From assembly GCA_902623195.1 (NCBI GenBank), contig CACNSV010000004.1:1-64000 (forward strand): a stretch of 64,000 bases of DNA. The letters run 5' to 3'. The notes beneath the pieces are model-generated. The model was not told where the DNA came from and made no database searches. It saw only the letters and a program-made list of their open reading frames with translations. The stretch comes from an uncultured Prochlorococcus sp. (GTDB taxonomy: Bacteria; Cyanobacteriota; Cyanobacteriia; PCC-6307; Cyanobiaceae). The translations under genes and the position numbers were made by a program. This document shows positions 46,376 through 58,063 of the stretch, piece by piece; position 1 is the stretch's first letter, and every line of letters starts with the position of its first letter.

Positions 46376-48415
46376 TTAAGTATTCCTTGCTAGCTTTTGT
46401 CTTAATTTTTTAATTCTATCTCTTAAATTTGCAGCCTCTTCAAAGTTTAACTCTGAAGCGGCATTTTTCATTTTTAATTCTAATTTCTCTATAAGATCAG
46501 GCATCTCCTCTAATAAAGAAATATCATTATCAGATTTTAAGATATCATCTGTTTTATTATTAACCAAATTTATTATATCTTTTGAAAATCCACCAGTTTC
46601 TAATTTTCTTGATAACTCTAAAAAAGATAAAATAGAATTTTCAATTTTTTTACCTGCTGCTTGAGGAATAATCCCATTAGTTTTATTATATTCTTCTTGT
46701 ATAGCTCGACGCCTATCAGTCTCAGCAATTGCTTTTTTCATAGAATCTGTAAAATTATCTGCATAGAGTAAAGCAACACCCTCAATGTGCCGAGCAGCCC
46801 TACCAATTGTTTGAATTAATGATCGTTCTGCTCTTAAAAAACCTTCTTTATCAGCGTCTAATATTGCCACTAACGAGACTTCAGGTAAATCTAATCCTTC
46901 TCTCAATAGATTAACTCCGACTAAAACATCATATTCACCTAACCTAAGATCTTGAATAATTTCAATTCTTTCAATCGAATGAATTTCTGAATGTAAATAT
47001 CTGACTCTTACTTTATTATCTGCTAAAAAATCAGTAAGATCCTCTGCCATCCTTTTTGTGAGAGTTGTTACAAGTACTCTTTGATTTTTTTCTGACCTAA
47101 CACGAATTTCAGATAAAAGATCATCTATCTGCCCCTTACTTGGTCTTACATCAATTAAAGGATCAAGCACACCTGTAGGTCGAATGACTTGTTCAACAAA
47201 ATCACCTTTAGATTGATCTAACTCCCATTGACCAGGAGTTGCACTTACAAAAAGAGTCTGTTTAGATTTGTCCCAAAATTCCTCACATTTTAATGGTCTA
47301 TTATCAGCAGCACTAGGTAGTCTAAAACCATGCTCAATTAAAACTTTTTTTCTTGCTTGATCACCGTTATACATAGCATGAAGTTGTGGACAAGTTACAT
47401 GACTTTCATCAACAACTAATAACCAATCATCAGGAAAGTAATCTATTAAACATTCTGGAGGAGTCCCGGCTTCTCTTCCAGCTAAGTGCCTTGCATAATT
47501 TTCAACCCCATTACAGTAACCTACTTCTTTAAGCATTTCTAAATCATATTTAGTTCTTTGTTCTAATCTCTGAGCTTCAAGTAACTGTCCATTATTAACA
47601 AAAAAGTCTATTTGTGATTTTAATTCTTGCTTGATTTCATAAATTGCATTTTCAAGTCTTTCCTTAGGAGTAACAAAATGCTTTGCAGGATATACACTTA
47701 CTTGATCTAAACTTTCTAAAATTTCGCCTGTTAAGGGATCTACATATCTAATCGCCTCAATTTCATCACCAAAGAATTCGATTCTGATAATTCTATCCTC
47801 ATAAGCTGGACCAACTTCAAGTACATCACCTTTAATCCGAAACCTCCCTCTACTTATTTCGATATCATTTCTAGAGTATTGATTATTTACTAATTCTCTT
47901 AAAGAAGATCTTAAATCAATTGTTTCACCAACTTTAAATTTTACAGCTGCTTTCAAATATTCACTAGGTATCCCAAGACCATAAATACAACTAATAGAGG
48001 CTACAACAATAACATCTCTTCTCTCAAACAACGATCTTGTAGCAGAATGTCTCAACATATCAATTTCTTCATTAATTGATGCTGTTTTTGCAATATAAGT
48101 ATCACTTACTGGCACATATGCTTCTGGCTGATAATAGTCGTAATAAGAGATGAAATACTCTACCGCATTTTTTGGAAAGAACTGTCTTAATTCATTACAT
48201 AATTGTGCAGCTAAAGTTTTATTATGAGCAAGTACAAGAGCAGGCCTACCTGTTTGAGCGATTACATTTGCAATTGTGAAAGTTTTTCCGGTTCCTGTAG
48301 CACCAAGAAGTGTTTGAAACTTTTCACCTGTATTTACTCCCTTTACCAAACTTTGGATAGCACTAGGTTGATCACCTTTAGGCTCATATGGTGCATTAAG
48401 TTGATAATTATTCAC
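46376..48415 (-). CDS. uvrB: Excinuclease ABC subunit B
   Basis: [33 protein letters not shown]-terminal UVR domain. Confidence 0.97.
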   Translation of the reverse strand: MNNYQLNAPYEPKGDQPSAIQSLVKGVNTGEKFQTLLGATGTGKTFTIANVIAQTGRPALVLAHNKTLAAQLCNELRQFFPKNAVEYFISYYDYYQPEAYVPVSDTYIAKTASINEEIDMLRHSATRSLFERRDVIVVASISCIYGLGIPSEYLKAAVKFKVGETIDLRSSLRELVNNQYSRNDIEISRGRFRIKGDVLEVGPAYEDRIIRIEFFGDEIEAIRYVDPLTGEILESLDQVSVYPAKHFVTPKERLENAIYEIKQELKSQIDFFVNNGQLLEAQRLEQRTKYDLEMLKEVGYCNGVENYARHLAGREAGTPPECLIDYFPDDWLLVVDESHVTCPQLHAMYNGDQARKKVLIEHGFRLPSAADNRPLKCEEFWDKSKQTLFVSATPGQWELDQSKGDFVEQVIRPTGVLDPLIDVRPSKGQIDDLLSEIRVRSEKNQRVLVTTLTKRMAEDLTDFLADNKVRVRYLHSEIHSIERIEIIQDLRLGEYDVLVGVNLLREGLDLPEVSLVAILDADKEGFLRAERSLIQTIGRAARHIEGVALLYADNFTDSMKKAIAETDRRRAIQEEYNKTNGIIPQAAGKKIENSILSFLELSRKLETGGFSKDIINLVNNKTDDILKSDNDISLLEEMPDLIEKLELKMKNAASELNFEEAANLRDRIKKLRQKLARNT

Positions 48416-48439
48416 TTTCTAGTATCAGCTAGAAATATA

Positions 48440-49216
48440 CTAAGAAATTTTTTGAGTATTTAATGAATTATCTAAAGATTCTTTTAAACCTCTTATGCCT
48501 GCAATCATTCCCACCAAATTATCTAATTTATTAATTACAGTCCCAACACCTACAGCTGAAGCACCAGCGGAAATAGCAAGAGGACAAGTAATTTGAGACA
48601 ATCCAGAAGCACTCATAATCGGATTAATTATTGCATTCTTCATAAATTCTTGTTTAATAGCGAATGTCGCTGCTAATGTTGGCACAGATTTTTCAAATAA
48701 TCCTTGTATCCCTGAACTATATGGTTTAGAACTTTTACCTCCCTCAGTTTGAATAATATCAGCACCCTCTTTGATAAGTTGTAGAGCAAGATCAACTTGT
48801 TTATCAAGAGAAAGTATATGAGGTACTGTTACTGATAGAGGAACACTTGGTAGTAAATCTTTAGTTTTTTTTGTAAGTGATAATACTTGATTCGCTGAAA
48901 AAGTTATTCCTTGTTCATAAAAAGAATCAAAGTTTCCAATCTCTATGAATGTTGCTCCTGCTTTAACAGAATCAATAAATAATATGGGTTCTACTGCACT
49001 TACACAAATTGGCAAAGAAGTTATATTTGAAACCTTCTCCACTAATAAAGGATCACATGCTATATCGATAACATCTGCCCCTCCTATAGAAGCAGCTTTA
49101 GCAATCATTTGGACAGATTCAATATCAAAATTACTTAGTCCTGATATTATTTTTAATAATGATTTATTGTGGAGTTCTTTTTGAACTTTTTGTGGCAATT
49201 GATTAATCAGAGTCAT
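48440..49216 (-). CDS. Ycf23/DUF561-family protein
   Basis: LKIISGLSNFDIESVQMIAKAASIGGADVIDIACDP...GADIIQTEGG...ASGLSQITCPLAISAGASAVGVGTVINKL. Confidence 0.85.
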   Translation of the reverse strand: MTLINQLPQKVQKELHNKSLLKIISGLSNFDIESVQMIAKAASIGGADVIDIACDPLLVEKVSNITSLPICVSAVEPILFIDSVKAGATFIEIGNFDSFYEQGITFSANQVLSLTKKTKDLLPSVPLSVTVPHILSLDKQVDLALQLIKEGADIIQTEGGKSSKPYSSGIQGLFEKSVPTLAATFAIKQEFMKNAIINPIMSASGLSQITCPLAISAGASAVGVGTVINKLDNLVGMIAGIRGLKESLDNSLNTQKIS

Positions 49217-49298
49217 TGACTAGATGTATTTACTCTCTGATTGTGACATTGTTTTATAAAAAAGCATATTTTTTTAAAATATTATTTGATTTCAACAA

Positions 49299-50300
49299 AT
49301 GATGAATAAATCAAAAAATAACTGGACAAATTGGCATCATATATTTCATCAGTCGATTCTTAATAATGAAAATTTTATACCGAATGACATTAATTTACTG
49401 ATAAGCGTATCAGGAGGACAAGATTCAATGGCATTATTGACTCTATTAAATGATATTAAAGAAAACCATAATTGGTCATTAATTGTTTGGCATGGAAATC
49501 ATAAATGGCACAATCAGTCAGATGAATTTGCAAAAAGATTACAAAATTATTGTTCCCAAAAGAATATTATTTTTTTTAAAGATTCTGCAGATGAAATTGA
49601 TATATCAACAGAAGAAAAAGCGAGAAAATGGAGATATAAAAAACTATGCGAAAAAGCTTCAGAAATTTGCGCTAAAGACAAGAATCATAGGACCTTGTAC
49701 ATTGTTACTGGCCACACAAGCACTGATAATACCGAAACATTTCTTTTAAATCTTGCCAGAGGAAGTGACTTTAGTGGATTGAGTGGTATCGCTCGTAAAA
49801 GGTTATTAAATAGTGATTATTTTTTAGTGAGACCTTTAATGATTTTTAGCAGAAATGATACTTCTGATATATGTAAAACACTCGAAATCCCTTTTTGGGT
49901 AGATCCAACAAATTCTGATATACAAATAAAAAGAAATTTAATAAGGCACAAAGTCATTCGCGAGCTCGAAGGAATTCACCCTGGCTGCAGCTATAGAATA
50001 AACAATTTTATTGAAAAGATGAAAAACTATAACCAGGAGAGATCAGAATTATGTGAGTTAGCTATAAAATCATGCTTATGTGATGATGGGATAAAAAGGG
50101 CAACCTTAAATGATTTAGGTGAACAAGCCAGAGCCACACTTTTACTTTGTCTTTTACGTACAAAATGTAAAAAGCAAATTAGTTCAAAAAATATTAATGA
50201 TTTATCTAAACAAATTTTTAAAAAAGATACTGGCCATAAATACTTTTCAAATGGAGTAAAGGTAATTTGGAATAAAAATTTTATTAAAATTAACTCCTAA
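49299..50300 (+). CDS. tilS: tRNA(Ile)-lysidine synthase
   Basis: LISVSGGQDSMALLTLL PP-loop; GHTSTDNTETFLLNLARGSDFSGLSGI. Confidence 0.94.
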   Translation: MMNKSKNNWTNWHHIFHQSILNNENFIPNDINLLISVSGGQDSMALLTLLNDIKENHNWSLIVWHGNHKWHNQSDEFAKRLQNYCSQKNIIFFKDSADEIDISTEEKARKWRYKKLCEKASEICAKDKNHRTLYIVTGHTSTDNTETFLLNLARGSDFSGLSGIARKRLLNSDYFLVRPLMIFSRNDTSDICKTLEIPFWVDPTNSDIQIKRNLIRHKVIRELEGIHPGCSYRINNFIEKMKNYNQERSELCELAIKSCLCDDGIKRATLNDLGEQARATLLLCLLRTKCKKQISSKNINDLSKQIFKKDTGHKYFSNGVKVIWNKNFIKINS

Positions 50301-52240
50301 GTTGTTAAAGCAGACCTTCTTCTGCGAGTTCTACCAGTAACTTCCTCTTCTTGATTTTTAATATTCTGTTTAGTATTCTCTCTTGCCTTATTAACATTGT
50401 TTTGATTTTTATTAACTTGAGGATTATGATTTCTATTTTTGTTATTCTGTTGCTCGCTAGTAGATCTTGGCTTATATGTAGGAGTTCCACTTGGTGCAGG
50501 CTGCACTAGACATAACACTAACGGTTCAACCTGTAATTCACGTCGCATCCTCCTGCTTAAACCTGATTCAATTTCTCTTTGTACTCCTATCCAATCGACC
50601 TCAAAAGATTTAGGGCCAGTTTGTCTTGAGAGTTGTTTCCATCTATTTTCTAAAACCCAGCTAATTTCTCTTTCAGTCCATAATGACATCTTTCTAGGAT
50701 CAGCAGAAGTTACAACACCTCTCAAACTTACTCTTGGTGGGGCGACCATATTACCATCCGTACTTATAGGTATCAAAACAGTAACTATTCCATCATTAGC
50801 TAGTTGTTGCCTTTCCTTTAAGGAACGAGCATCAACTATTCCTGTTCTAGTGTTATCAAGCATTTCAATTCCAGATTTAACAGGCTGGCCTTGAATCATT
50901 GAATTTGCTCTCAGCTCAATTGAGTCACCATTATCAAGTATTAAAATATTATTTGGGGATACACCCATAGATACAGCTGTCTTTCCATGCAAGACTTGCA
51001 TTCTATATTCACCATGAACTGGTATAAAGAATTTAGGTTTGATTAATGCGAGCATCATCTTTTGATCCTCTCTGCAACCATGTCCAGAAACATGAATTCC
51101 ATGTTCTTTCCCATAGATTACCTTTGCACCAAGATAAACAAGTTTATCAATTGTATGACTGACAGATATTGTATTTCCAGGGATTGGACTAGATGAAAAT
51201 ATAACAGTATCAGTAGTTTTTAATTGAACATTAGGATGTTCGCTCCTAGAGATGCGGCTTAAAGCAGCCATAGTCTCACCTTGACTTCCTGTCATAAGAA
51301 GTAATGTTTCTTTATCAGGTAAATCTCTAATAGTTCTTATTGGAAAGAATAAATCATCCGGAACTCGAATATAACCTAGCTCTCTGCACTTTCCAACAAC
51401 ATTTAGCATTGACCTACCCAGCAATCCTATCTTTCGCCCATGCTTCATTGCTGTTTCAATAATCATAGCCACTCTATGAGTAGAACTAGCAAAAGTTGTA
51501 ATAAGTACTCTTCCTTCAGCCTCGCTAATTAATCGATCTAAATTGGGAAGTACTGAACTCTCAGATGGAACAAATCCAGGAACCTCTGAATTTGTTGAAT
51601 CTGAAAGAAGGCAAAGTACTCCTTGCTCTCCATAAAAAGCCATGCGTTCAATATCAGCTAATTTCCCGTCAGGAGGACAATGATCAAATTTAAAATCACC
51701 AGTAAAAAAAATTACTCCAACAGGAGTAGTTAATGCCAAGGCAAAACTATCAGATATTGAATGCGTATTTCGCACAAATTCTATTGAAAAATGCTGTCCA
51801 AGCTTCACTACCTGCCTAGGTTCCACAGATTGTAGATTAGTTCTATCAGCTACACCCGCTTCTTCAATTTTACCTTTCAACATTGAAATTGCCAAAGGGG
51901 GACCATAAATAATCGGTATGTTAAATTTTTTTAAATGATGTGATATACCTCCTATATGATCTTCGTGACCATGTGTAACTATCATTCCTCTAAATCTTTT
52001 TAAATTAGCTTGCAAATATGTAGTATCAGGCATAACAACATTCACACCATGCATCCCCTCAGTAGGAAAAGCTAATCCACCATCAATAAGAATTAAATCA
52101 TCACCATATTCAAAAACACATGTATTCTTTCCTATTTCATGTAAACCCCCTAGAGGTATTATTTTTACACATGGTTCTTTTGAATTTTTCTGAGTGTTAG
52201 TTGAATGACTATTTTGTGAACTTAATTTACTGGAATTCAT
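50297..52240 (-). CDS. rnj: Ribonuclease J
   Basis: IPLGGLHEIGKNTCVFEYGDDLILIDGGLAFP; VTHGHEDHIGGISH; HVSGHGCREDQKMMLALIKPKFFIPVHGEYR. Confidence 0.95.
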   Translation of the reverse strand: MNSSKLSSQNSHSTNTQKNSKEPCVKIIPLGGLHEIGKNTCVFEYGDDLILIDGGLAFPTEGMHGVNVVMPDTTYLQANLKRFRGMIVTHGHEDHIGGISHHLKKFNIPIIYGPPLAISMLKGKIEEAGVADRTNLQSVEPRQVVKLGQHFSIEFVRNTHSISDSFALALTTPVGVIFFTGDFKFDHCPPDGKLADIERMAFYGEQGVLCLLSDSTNSEVPGFVPSESSVLPNLDRLISEAEGRVLITTFASSTHRVAMIIETAMKHGRKIGLLGRSMLNVVGKCRELGYIRVPDDLFFPIRTIRDLPDKETLLLMTGSQGETMAALSRISRSEHPNVQLKTTDTVIFSSSPIPGNTISVSHTIDKLVYLGAKVIYGKEHGIHVSGHGCREDQKMMLALIKPKFFIPVHGEYRMQVLHGKTAVSMGVSPNNILILDNGDSIELRANSMIQGQPVKSGIEMLDNTRTGIVDARSLKERQQLANDGIVTVLIPISTDGNMVAPPRVSLRGVVTSADPRKMSLWTEREISWVLENRWKQLSRQTGPKSFEVDWIGVQREIESGLSRRMRRELQVEPLVLCLVQPAPSGTPTYKPRSTSEQQNNKNRNHNPQVNKNQNNVNKARENTKQNIKNQEEEVTGRTRRRRSALTT

Positions 52241-52301
52241 TTGATAAAGTATTAAAAACGAGCAATTTGATTAATTAACTGAAAAATAATACAAAAAAAT
52301 T

Positions 52302-53210
52302 TTAATTTAAAGATAAGTTGTTAATAATCTCTAAAAGATTTTTTGATTTTACATCATTTAATTTAGTTAATGGGTACCTAGGTGAACCAACATTCCAACC
52401 CATTAAGACTAAAGCTGCCTTTATTGGAATTGGGTTAGTTGTTTCAAAAAGTGCATTAAAAAGATCCTGAAGTTTTTCATGAATTGCGAGTGCTTGTGAG
52501 ACATGCCCATTTTGAAAAGATAAAATCATTTCTTTTAACTGCAGACCAACAATATGGCTTGCAACACTCACAACACCAACAGCTCCAACAGATAACATAG
52601 GAAGCAATAATGAATCATCGCCACTATATATTGCAAATTCAGAGCCACAGATGGCTCTCAACTCGGTCACTTCTTCTATTCTACCGCTTGCAGCCTTAAT
52701 ACTTACAATATTTGAGCATTTCATAAGTTTCTTTACAGTATTAGGCAACAGATTAGAACCAGTCCGACCTGGAATGTTGTAGAGCATTAAGGGGATATCA
52801 GGTGCTGCTTTGGCAACCATACTAAAGTGTTCATACAACCCTTCTTGGGGTGGCTTATTGTAGTAAGGTACAACCACCAAAGCTCCATCCGCACCCGACT
52901 TACATGCTTGTCTTGTAGCCTCTATTGCTTCAGAGGTTGAATTACTACCAGTTCCAACAAGAATACTTGCTTTTTTATTCAATGAATTCTTAATTGCCAA
53001 AAATAAATTATGCTGCTCCTTCCAAGTTAAGGTGGGAGACTCTCCTGTAGTGCCACATAAAACCAATCCATCAGATCCATTATCGATAATGTAGTTTGCT
53101 AGTCTTACAGCCAAATCATAATCAACTGCGCCATCTTTATCAAAAGGAGTAACCATTGCAGTTAGTATCTTCCCAAAAGGTGGCTGATATTGTCCAAGAA
53201 GATTATTCAT
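52302..53210 (-). CDS. dapA: 4-hydroxy-tetrahydrodipicolinate synthase
   Basis: [54 protein letters not shown]. Confidence 0.96.
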   Translation of the reverse strand: MNNLLGQYQPPFGKILTAMVTPFDKDGAVDYDLAVRLANYIIDNGSDGLVLCGTTGESPTLTWKEQHNLFLAIKNSLNKKASILVGTGSNSTSEAIEATRQACKSGADGALVVVPYYNKPPQEGLYEHFSMVAKAAPDIPLMLYNIPGRTGSNLLPNTVKKLMKCSNIVSIKAASGRIEEVTELRAICGSEFAIYSGDDSLLLPMLSVGAVGVVSVASHIVGLQLKEMILSFQNGHVSQALAIHEKLQDLFNALFETTNPIPIKAALVLMGWNVGSPRYPLTKLNDVKSKNLLEIINNLSLN

Positions 53211-54240
53211 GATTGTTTTGAAGTAAAATTTCGGCTATTTGAATAGCATTAAGTGCTGCTCCTTTTCTAATCTGATCACCACACAACCACAATTCTAATG
53301 CATTAGGATTACTTAAATCAGATCTTATTCTCCCAACCGCAATATTATCTTGCTCTTTAACATCCTCAGGCATCGGGAATCTATTAGTTTTATAATCTTC
53401 GATAATATCTATACCTTTAGCAACTTTTAATTTAGCGATAGCCTCAATAAGATCGACACTTTCAAAAAATTCAATATTAACTGATTCTGAATGAGCCCTT
53501 AAGATTGGCACTCTTACACATGTTGCAGATAAATTTAGTTCTGGATTATTTAAAATTTTTCTTGTCTCATTAATCATCTTCATTTCTTCTTCGCAGTAAT
53601 TATTTTCCTGCATGGGAGAATTATGTAAAAACAAATTGAACGCTAATGAATAAGGTAATATATTTGGTGTTTGAGGATTACCTTCTAAAAATTTCTTTGA
53701 CAAAAACTTTAATTCCTCCATTGCAAGTTGACCTGCTCCGCTTGCCGATTGATAAGTAGAAACAATAATTCTTTTGATTTTAGAAATTTGATTCAAAGGT
53801 GCAAGAACCAAAGCAAGTAATATTGTCGTACAATTAGGATTTGCTATTACTCCATTATGGGTTAATGCTTCATTTGGATTTACTTCTGGAACAACTAAAG
53901 GGACCTCTTTATCCAATCTAAAAGCACTTGAATTATCGATCAATATTGCATTATTATTTTTAATTTTTGAAAGCCATTTTTTAGAAACTGATCCTCCTGC
54001 AGAAGCAAAAACTAAGTCAACATTTGAGAAAGATTTTTCATTAACTTCTTGAGTAATAAGTTCTTGCTTTTTCCACATAATTTTTTTACCAGCTGACCTA
54101 GAAGAAGAAAGTAAAATTAATTCAGAAATAGGAAAATCTCTCTCTTCTAATATTTTTAGCAATTCAGATCCAACTGCTCCAGATGAACCTAATATTGCTA
54201 CTTTTAAAGATCTGTTAGGTAATAGTGAAGATTTAGCCAA
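53203..54240 (-). CDS. asd: Aspartate-semialdehyde dehydrogenase
   Basis: [52 protein letters not shown]. Confidence 0.95.
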   Translation of the reverse strand: MAKSSLLPNRSLKVAILGSSGAVGSELLKILEERDFPISELILLSSSRSAGKKIMWKKQELITQEVNEKSFSNVDLVFASAGGSVSKKWLSKIKNNNAILIDNSSAFRLDKEVPLVVPEVNPNEALTHNGVIANPNCTTILLALVLAPLNQISKIKRIIVSTYQSASGAGQLAMEELKFLSKKFLEGNPQTPNILPYSLAFNLFLHNSPMQENNYCEEEMKMINETRKILNNPELNLSATCVRVPILRAHSESVNIEFFESVDLIEAIAKLKVAKGIDIIEDYKTNRFPMPEDVKEQDNIAVGRIRSDLSNPNALELWLCGDQIRKGAALNAIQIAEILLQNNHE

Positions 54241-54369
54241 AATTATAAAAAAATTATGGAATTAATAAAAATATGTTTCTTACTTTATCAAAAAAGATAA
54301 CTTTCAAGTAAAACACTTAATGTGAAATAATTAAGTTTCTATATTTGTAAGAATTTTAAAATTTCAAAA

Positions 54370-55797
54370 ATGAAAGAACAATCTTTAAAAGTAAAAACAA
54401 ATTCCCTTCCTCAAAGTAGAATTTCTATTGAATTAGAAATACCATCTTCATCATGTAAATCTATTTTTGAAGATACAATTAAAAGCATAAGTAAATCAGT
54501 AAAGCTACCTGGATTTAGATCTGGGAAAGTTCCAAAACAAGTTTTAATTCAAAGAATAGGTTTGACTCAGCTATATGCTTCTGCACTTGAAAAAATAATA
54601 GATAAATATTGGAAAGAGGCATTACAAGTAAAATCAATAGCACCTCTCTGCGAACCTGAATTAGAAGATGGTTTTGAATCTCTATTAGCGAGATTTAATC
54701 CTGAAGAAAATTTAAAATTAATTCTTAAAACTGATATTGAACCCAAATTAAAGCTTAAGAAGACAAAAGGGTTAAAAGTTGAAATTCAAAAAAATAAGTT
54801 TGATCCAAAAAGTATTGATGAAGAACTTGAAAAATCAAGAAATCAACTAGCAAATATTATTCCCGTAGTTGATAGGCCTGCAAAAATAGGTGATATTGCC
54901 GTAATTAGTTTTAATGGTATTTATAAAAATTCAAAGAAATCTATTGAGGGAGGATCTAGTGAATCTATGGATCTTGAACTTGAGAAAAATAAGATGATAC
55001 CCGGATTTGTAGAAGGTATTATAGGCATGAATATTAATGAAAAGAAAAAACTTAATCTGACATTTCCAAAAGACTATGCTCATGAAGAATCAAAAGGGAA
55101 AGAAGCAGTTTTTGAAATTCACCTAAAAGATTTAAAAACCAAAGAACTACCTGAATTAAATGATGAATTTGCAAAGCGATCAGGAAATAACAAAACATTA
55201 AAAGATTTAAAAAAAGATATTGAATTACAATTGAAGGATAATTTTGAAAGAGCTCAAAGGAATTTAAAAATTGAAGCGTTAATTGATGCTCTTTCTAAGG
55301 AGCTTGAGGTAGAGATTCCAAAATCAATGATTGATTTAGAGGTTCAAAATAATATCGAGCAAACTGCGCAAAGATTTGCTCAGCAAGGCATGGATGTTAA
55401 ATCCACTTTCACTCCTGATCTAATTAAATCACTCGCAGAATCAACTCGTCCTCAAGCAGAGAAAAATGTATTAACTGCATTAACTTTTAAAGCTCTCGCT
55501 GAACAAGAAAATATTGATGTAGAAGAAACTGAAATAGATAAAAAATTAAAAGAATTTGAACAAGAAATTGAAAAATCTCCAAACAAAATTGATATCGGGA
55601 AATTAAGAGAAGCTATCAGAAATGATCTCATGAAAGATAAATTAACAGAATGGTTAGAAAATAATTCTGAAATTATTGAGAAAAAAGTAACTAAAACTAA
55701 TTCCAAGAAAGTAAATAAAACAAATTCTAAAAAAGCAACTAAAGAGACAAAAGATAAATCTATAGACAAAAAAAATACTAAATCAAAAGGTAACTAA
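54370..55797 (+). CDS. tig: Trigger factor
   Basis: SISKSVKLPGFRSGKVPKQVLIQRIG; PPIase and C-terminal domains; Lys-rich tail. Confidence 0.94.
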   Translation: MKEQSLKVKTNSLPQSRISIELEIPSSSCKSIFEDTIKSISKSVKLPGFRSGKVPKQVLIQRIGLTQLYASALEKIIDKYWKEALQVKSIAPLCEPELEDGFESLLARFNPEENLKLILKTDIEPKLKLKKTKGLKVEIQKNKFDPKSIDEELEKSRNQLANIIPVVDRPAKIGDIAVISFNGIYKNSKKSIEGGSSESMDLELEKNKMIPGFVEGIIGMNINEKKKLNLTFPKDYAHEESKGKEAVFEIHLKDLKTKELPELNDEFAKRSGNNKTLKDLKKDIELQLKDNFERAQRNLKIEALIDALSKELEVEIPKSMIDLEVQNNIEQTAQRFAQQGMDVKSTFTPDLIKSLAESTRPQAEKNVLTALTFKALAEQENIDVEETEIDKKLKEFEQEIEKSPNKIDIGKLREAIRNDLMKDKLTEWLENNSEIIEKKVTKTNSKKVNKTNSKKATKETKDKSIDKKNTKSKGN

Positions 55798-55883
55798 AGA
55801 TAAAGGAGAAAAAAAATAATTTGTGAAAAATCTTACTAATCTTGAAAAAAACTTTTAAATTATAAAAAGTAATACTTTTTGTT

Positions 55884-56537
55884 TTGATCCAATCAATAAA
55901 ACATCATCAATTTTTCAATATAGCTGAATCAAAATCCTATAAAAATAGATTAACAGGTGCATTACCAACAGTCATTGAACAATCTGGCAGAGGTGAGAGA
56001 GCTTTTGATATTTATTCAAGACTATTAAGAGAGAGAATCATTTTTTTAGGAACTGAAATAAATGACCAAGTCTCAGACTCGTTAGTTGCTCAATTATTAT
56101 TTTTAGAGGCAGAAGATCCTAGTAAAGATATACAGATTTATATAAATTCTCCAGGAGGTTCTGTTACAGCAGGATTAGCAATTTACGATACAATGCAACA
56201 AATTTCTCCAGATATTGTCACTATTTGTTTTGGCGTTGCTGCAAGCATGGGTGCCTTTTTATTATCAGGAGGTACTAAAGGTAAAAGGTTAGCACTACCA
56301 AACTCAAGAATTATGATTCATCAGCCACTCGGTGGTGCTCAAGGTCAAGCGGTTGAAATAGAAATTCAAGCTAAAGAAATTTTATTTCTAAAAGAAACTT
56401 TAAATAAATTATTATCTGAGCATACTGGCCAGCCTCTTGAAAAAATAGTGGATGATACGGAAAGAGATTACTTTTTATCTCCTGATGAAGCCGTAAATTA
56501 TGGTTTGATTGATAAAGTTATTAAAAATGACAACTAG
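55884..56537 (+). CDS. clpP: ATP-dependent Clp protease proteolytic subunit
   Basis: [44 protein letters not shown]; apparent TTG start. Confidence 0.95.
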   Translation: MIQSIKHHQFFNIAESKSYKNRLTGALPTVIEQSGRGERAFDIYSRLLRERIIFLGTEINDQVSDSLVAQLLFLEAEDPSKDIQIYINSPGGSVTAGLAIYDTMQQISPDIVTICFGVAASMGAFLLSGGTKGKRLALPNSRIMIHQPLGGAQGQAVEIEIQAKEILFLKETLNKLLSEHTGQPLEKIVDDTERDYFLSPDEAVNYGLIDKVIKNDN

Positions 56538-56638
56538 ATAATTTAGTTTAATATTTTGATGACGAATTGTAGTTTATGAGCAATCCTTGAATAAGGGTAT
56601 ACCAACCCCTTTAAATCAAACGTAGTTTTTATTAATCG

Positions 56639-58012
56639 ATGGCTAAATTTGACGCCCATCTTAAATGTTCTTTTTGCTGTAAATCACAAGACCAAGTAAG
56701 AAAACTAATAGCTGGTCCTGGAGTTTATATCTGTGATGAATGTATTGATCTTTGTAATGAAATTCTCGATGAAGAATTATTAGAGTCGCAATCAAGATCT
56801 AATATAAATTCGCCTCAGGTTAAGAAAAAGTTACCCAATGCACATACTGAAAATAATGACCCCTTAAAAATTAATACAATTCCCAAGCCAATAGAAATAA
56901 AAGGGTTCCTTGACAAACAAGTTGTAGGACAAGAATCTGCAAAAAAAATACTTTCAGTCGCAGTATATAACCACTATAAAAGACTTGCCTGGAAAAATTC
57001 AGATAATAAAGATTTAGAAAACAAACAAAATAATTTCCAATCTACTAAATTACAAAAATCTAATATTTTGCTGATTGGACCAACTGGAAGCGGAAAAACC
57101 CTATTAGCACAAACACTTGCTGAATTCCTCGATGTCCCATTTGCAGTTGCTGATGCAACAACTCTTACAGAGGCTGGTTACGTAGGAGAAGACGTCGAAA
57201 ATATTCTTTTAAGACTTTTACAAAAATCTGAAATGAATGTTGAACTTGCACAAAGAGGGATTATTTACATAGATGAGATAGATAAAATTGCTAGAAAAAG
57301 TGAAAACCCATCAATTACCAGGGATGTTTCAGGTGAAGGTGTACAACAAGCATTATTAAAAATGCTTGAAGGAACGATAGCGAATGTTCCTCCTCAAGGA
57401 GGCAGAAAACATCCATATCATGATTGTATCCAAATTGATACAAGTCAGATCCTTTTTATTTGCGGTGGTGCATTCATTGGGCTTGAGGATATTGTTCAAA
57501 AAAGATTAGGTAAACATAGTATCGGTTTTACAACGTCATCAGAATTTGACAAAGTAGAATCAAAAAACATAACAGCATCTAGGGACTCAATTAAGAATTT
57601 AGAGCTTGATGATTTAGTTAAATATGGATTAATTCCTGAATTTATAGGAAGAATTCCCGTGTGTGCGATATTAGATCCACTTGATGAAGATACTTTGAAA
57701 TCAATTCTGACTGAACCAAGAGATGCTTTAGTTAAACAATTCAAAGCTTTATTAAGCATGGATAATGTCAATTTAAAATTTGACCCTGATTCAGTCTCAG
57801 CCATAGCGAAAGAAGCATATTCCAGGAAAACCGGAGCGAGAGCTTTAAGATCTATCATTGAAGAACTTATGCTTGATTTAATGTATTCATTACCATCTCA
57901 AGAAGACGTTAAAGAATTTACAGTTACAAGGAAAATGGTTGATAATCTATTCTCATCAAAAATTGTCAACCTCAGATCAAGCAAAAATAGAATAAGAAAA
58001 GAATCTGCTTAA
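56639..58012 (+). CDS. clpX: Clp protease ATP-binding subunit ClpX
   Basis: Zn finger [74 protein letters not shown]. Confidence 0.97.
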   Translation: MAKFDAHLKCSFCCKSQDQVRKLIAGPGVYICDECIDLCNEILDEELLESQSRSNINSPQVKKKLPNAHTENNDPLKINTIPKPIEIKGFLDKQVVGQESAKKILSVAVYNHYKRLAWKNSDNKDLENKQNNFQSTKLQKSNILLIGPTGSGKTLLAQTLAEFLDVPFAVADATTLTEAGYVGEDVENILLRLLQKSEMNVELAQRGIIYIDEIDKIARKSENPSITRDVSGEGVQQALLKMLEGTIANVPPQGGRKHPYHDCIQIDTSQILFICGGAFIGLEDIVQKRLGKHSIGFTTSSEFDKVESKNITASRDSIKNLELDDLVKYGLIPEFIGRIPVCAILDPLDEDTLKSILTEPRDALVKQFKALLSMDNVNLKFDPDSVSAIAKEAYSRKTGARALRSIIEELMLDLMYSLPSQEDVKEFTVTRKMVDNLFSSKIVNLRSSKNRIRKESA

Positions 58013-58063
58013 GTTTATTCAGTTATCATTGAGGAAATACTTACGATATTCACAAACTAATTA

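Noticed and set aside
50439-50894. 151-aa plus ORF
   Set aside because: Shadow ORF antisense to RNase J.
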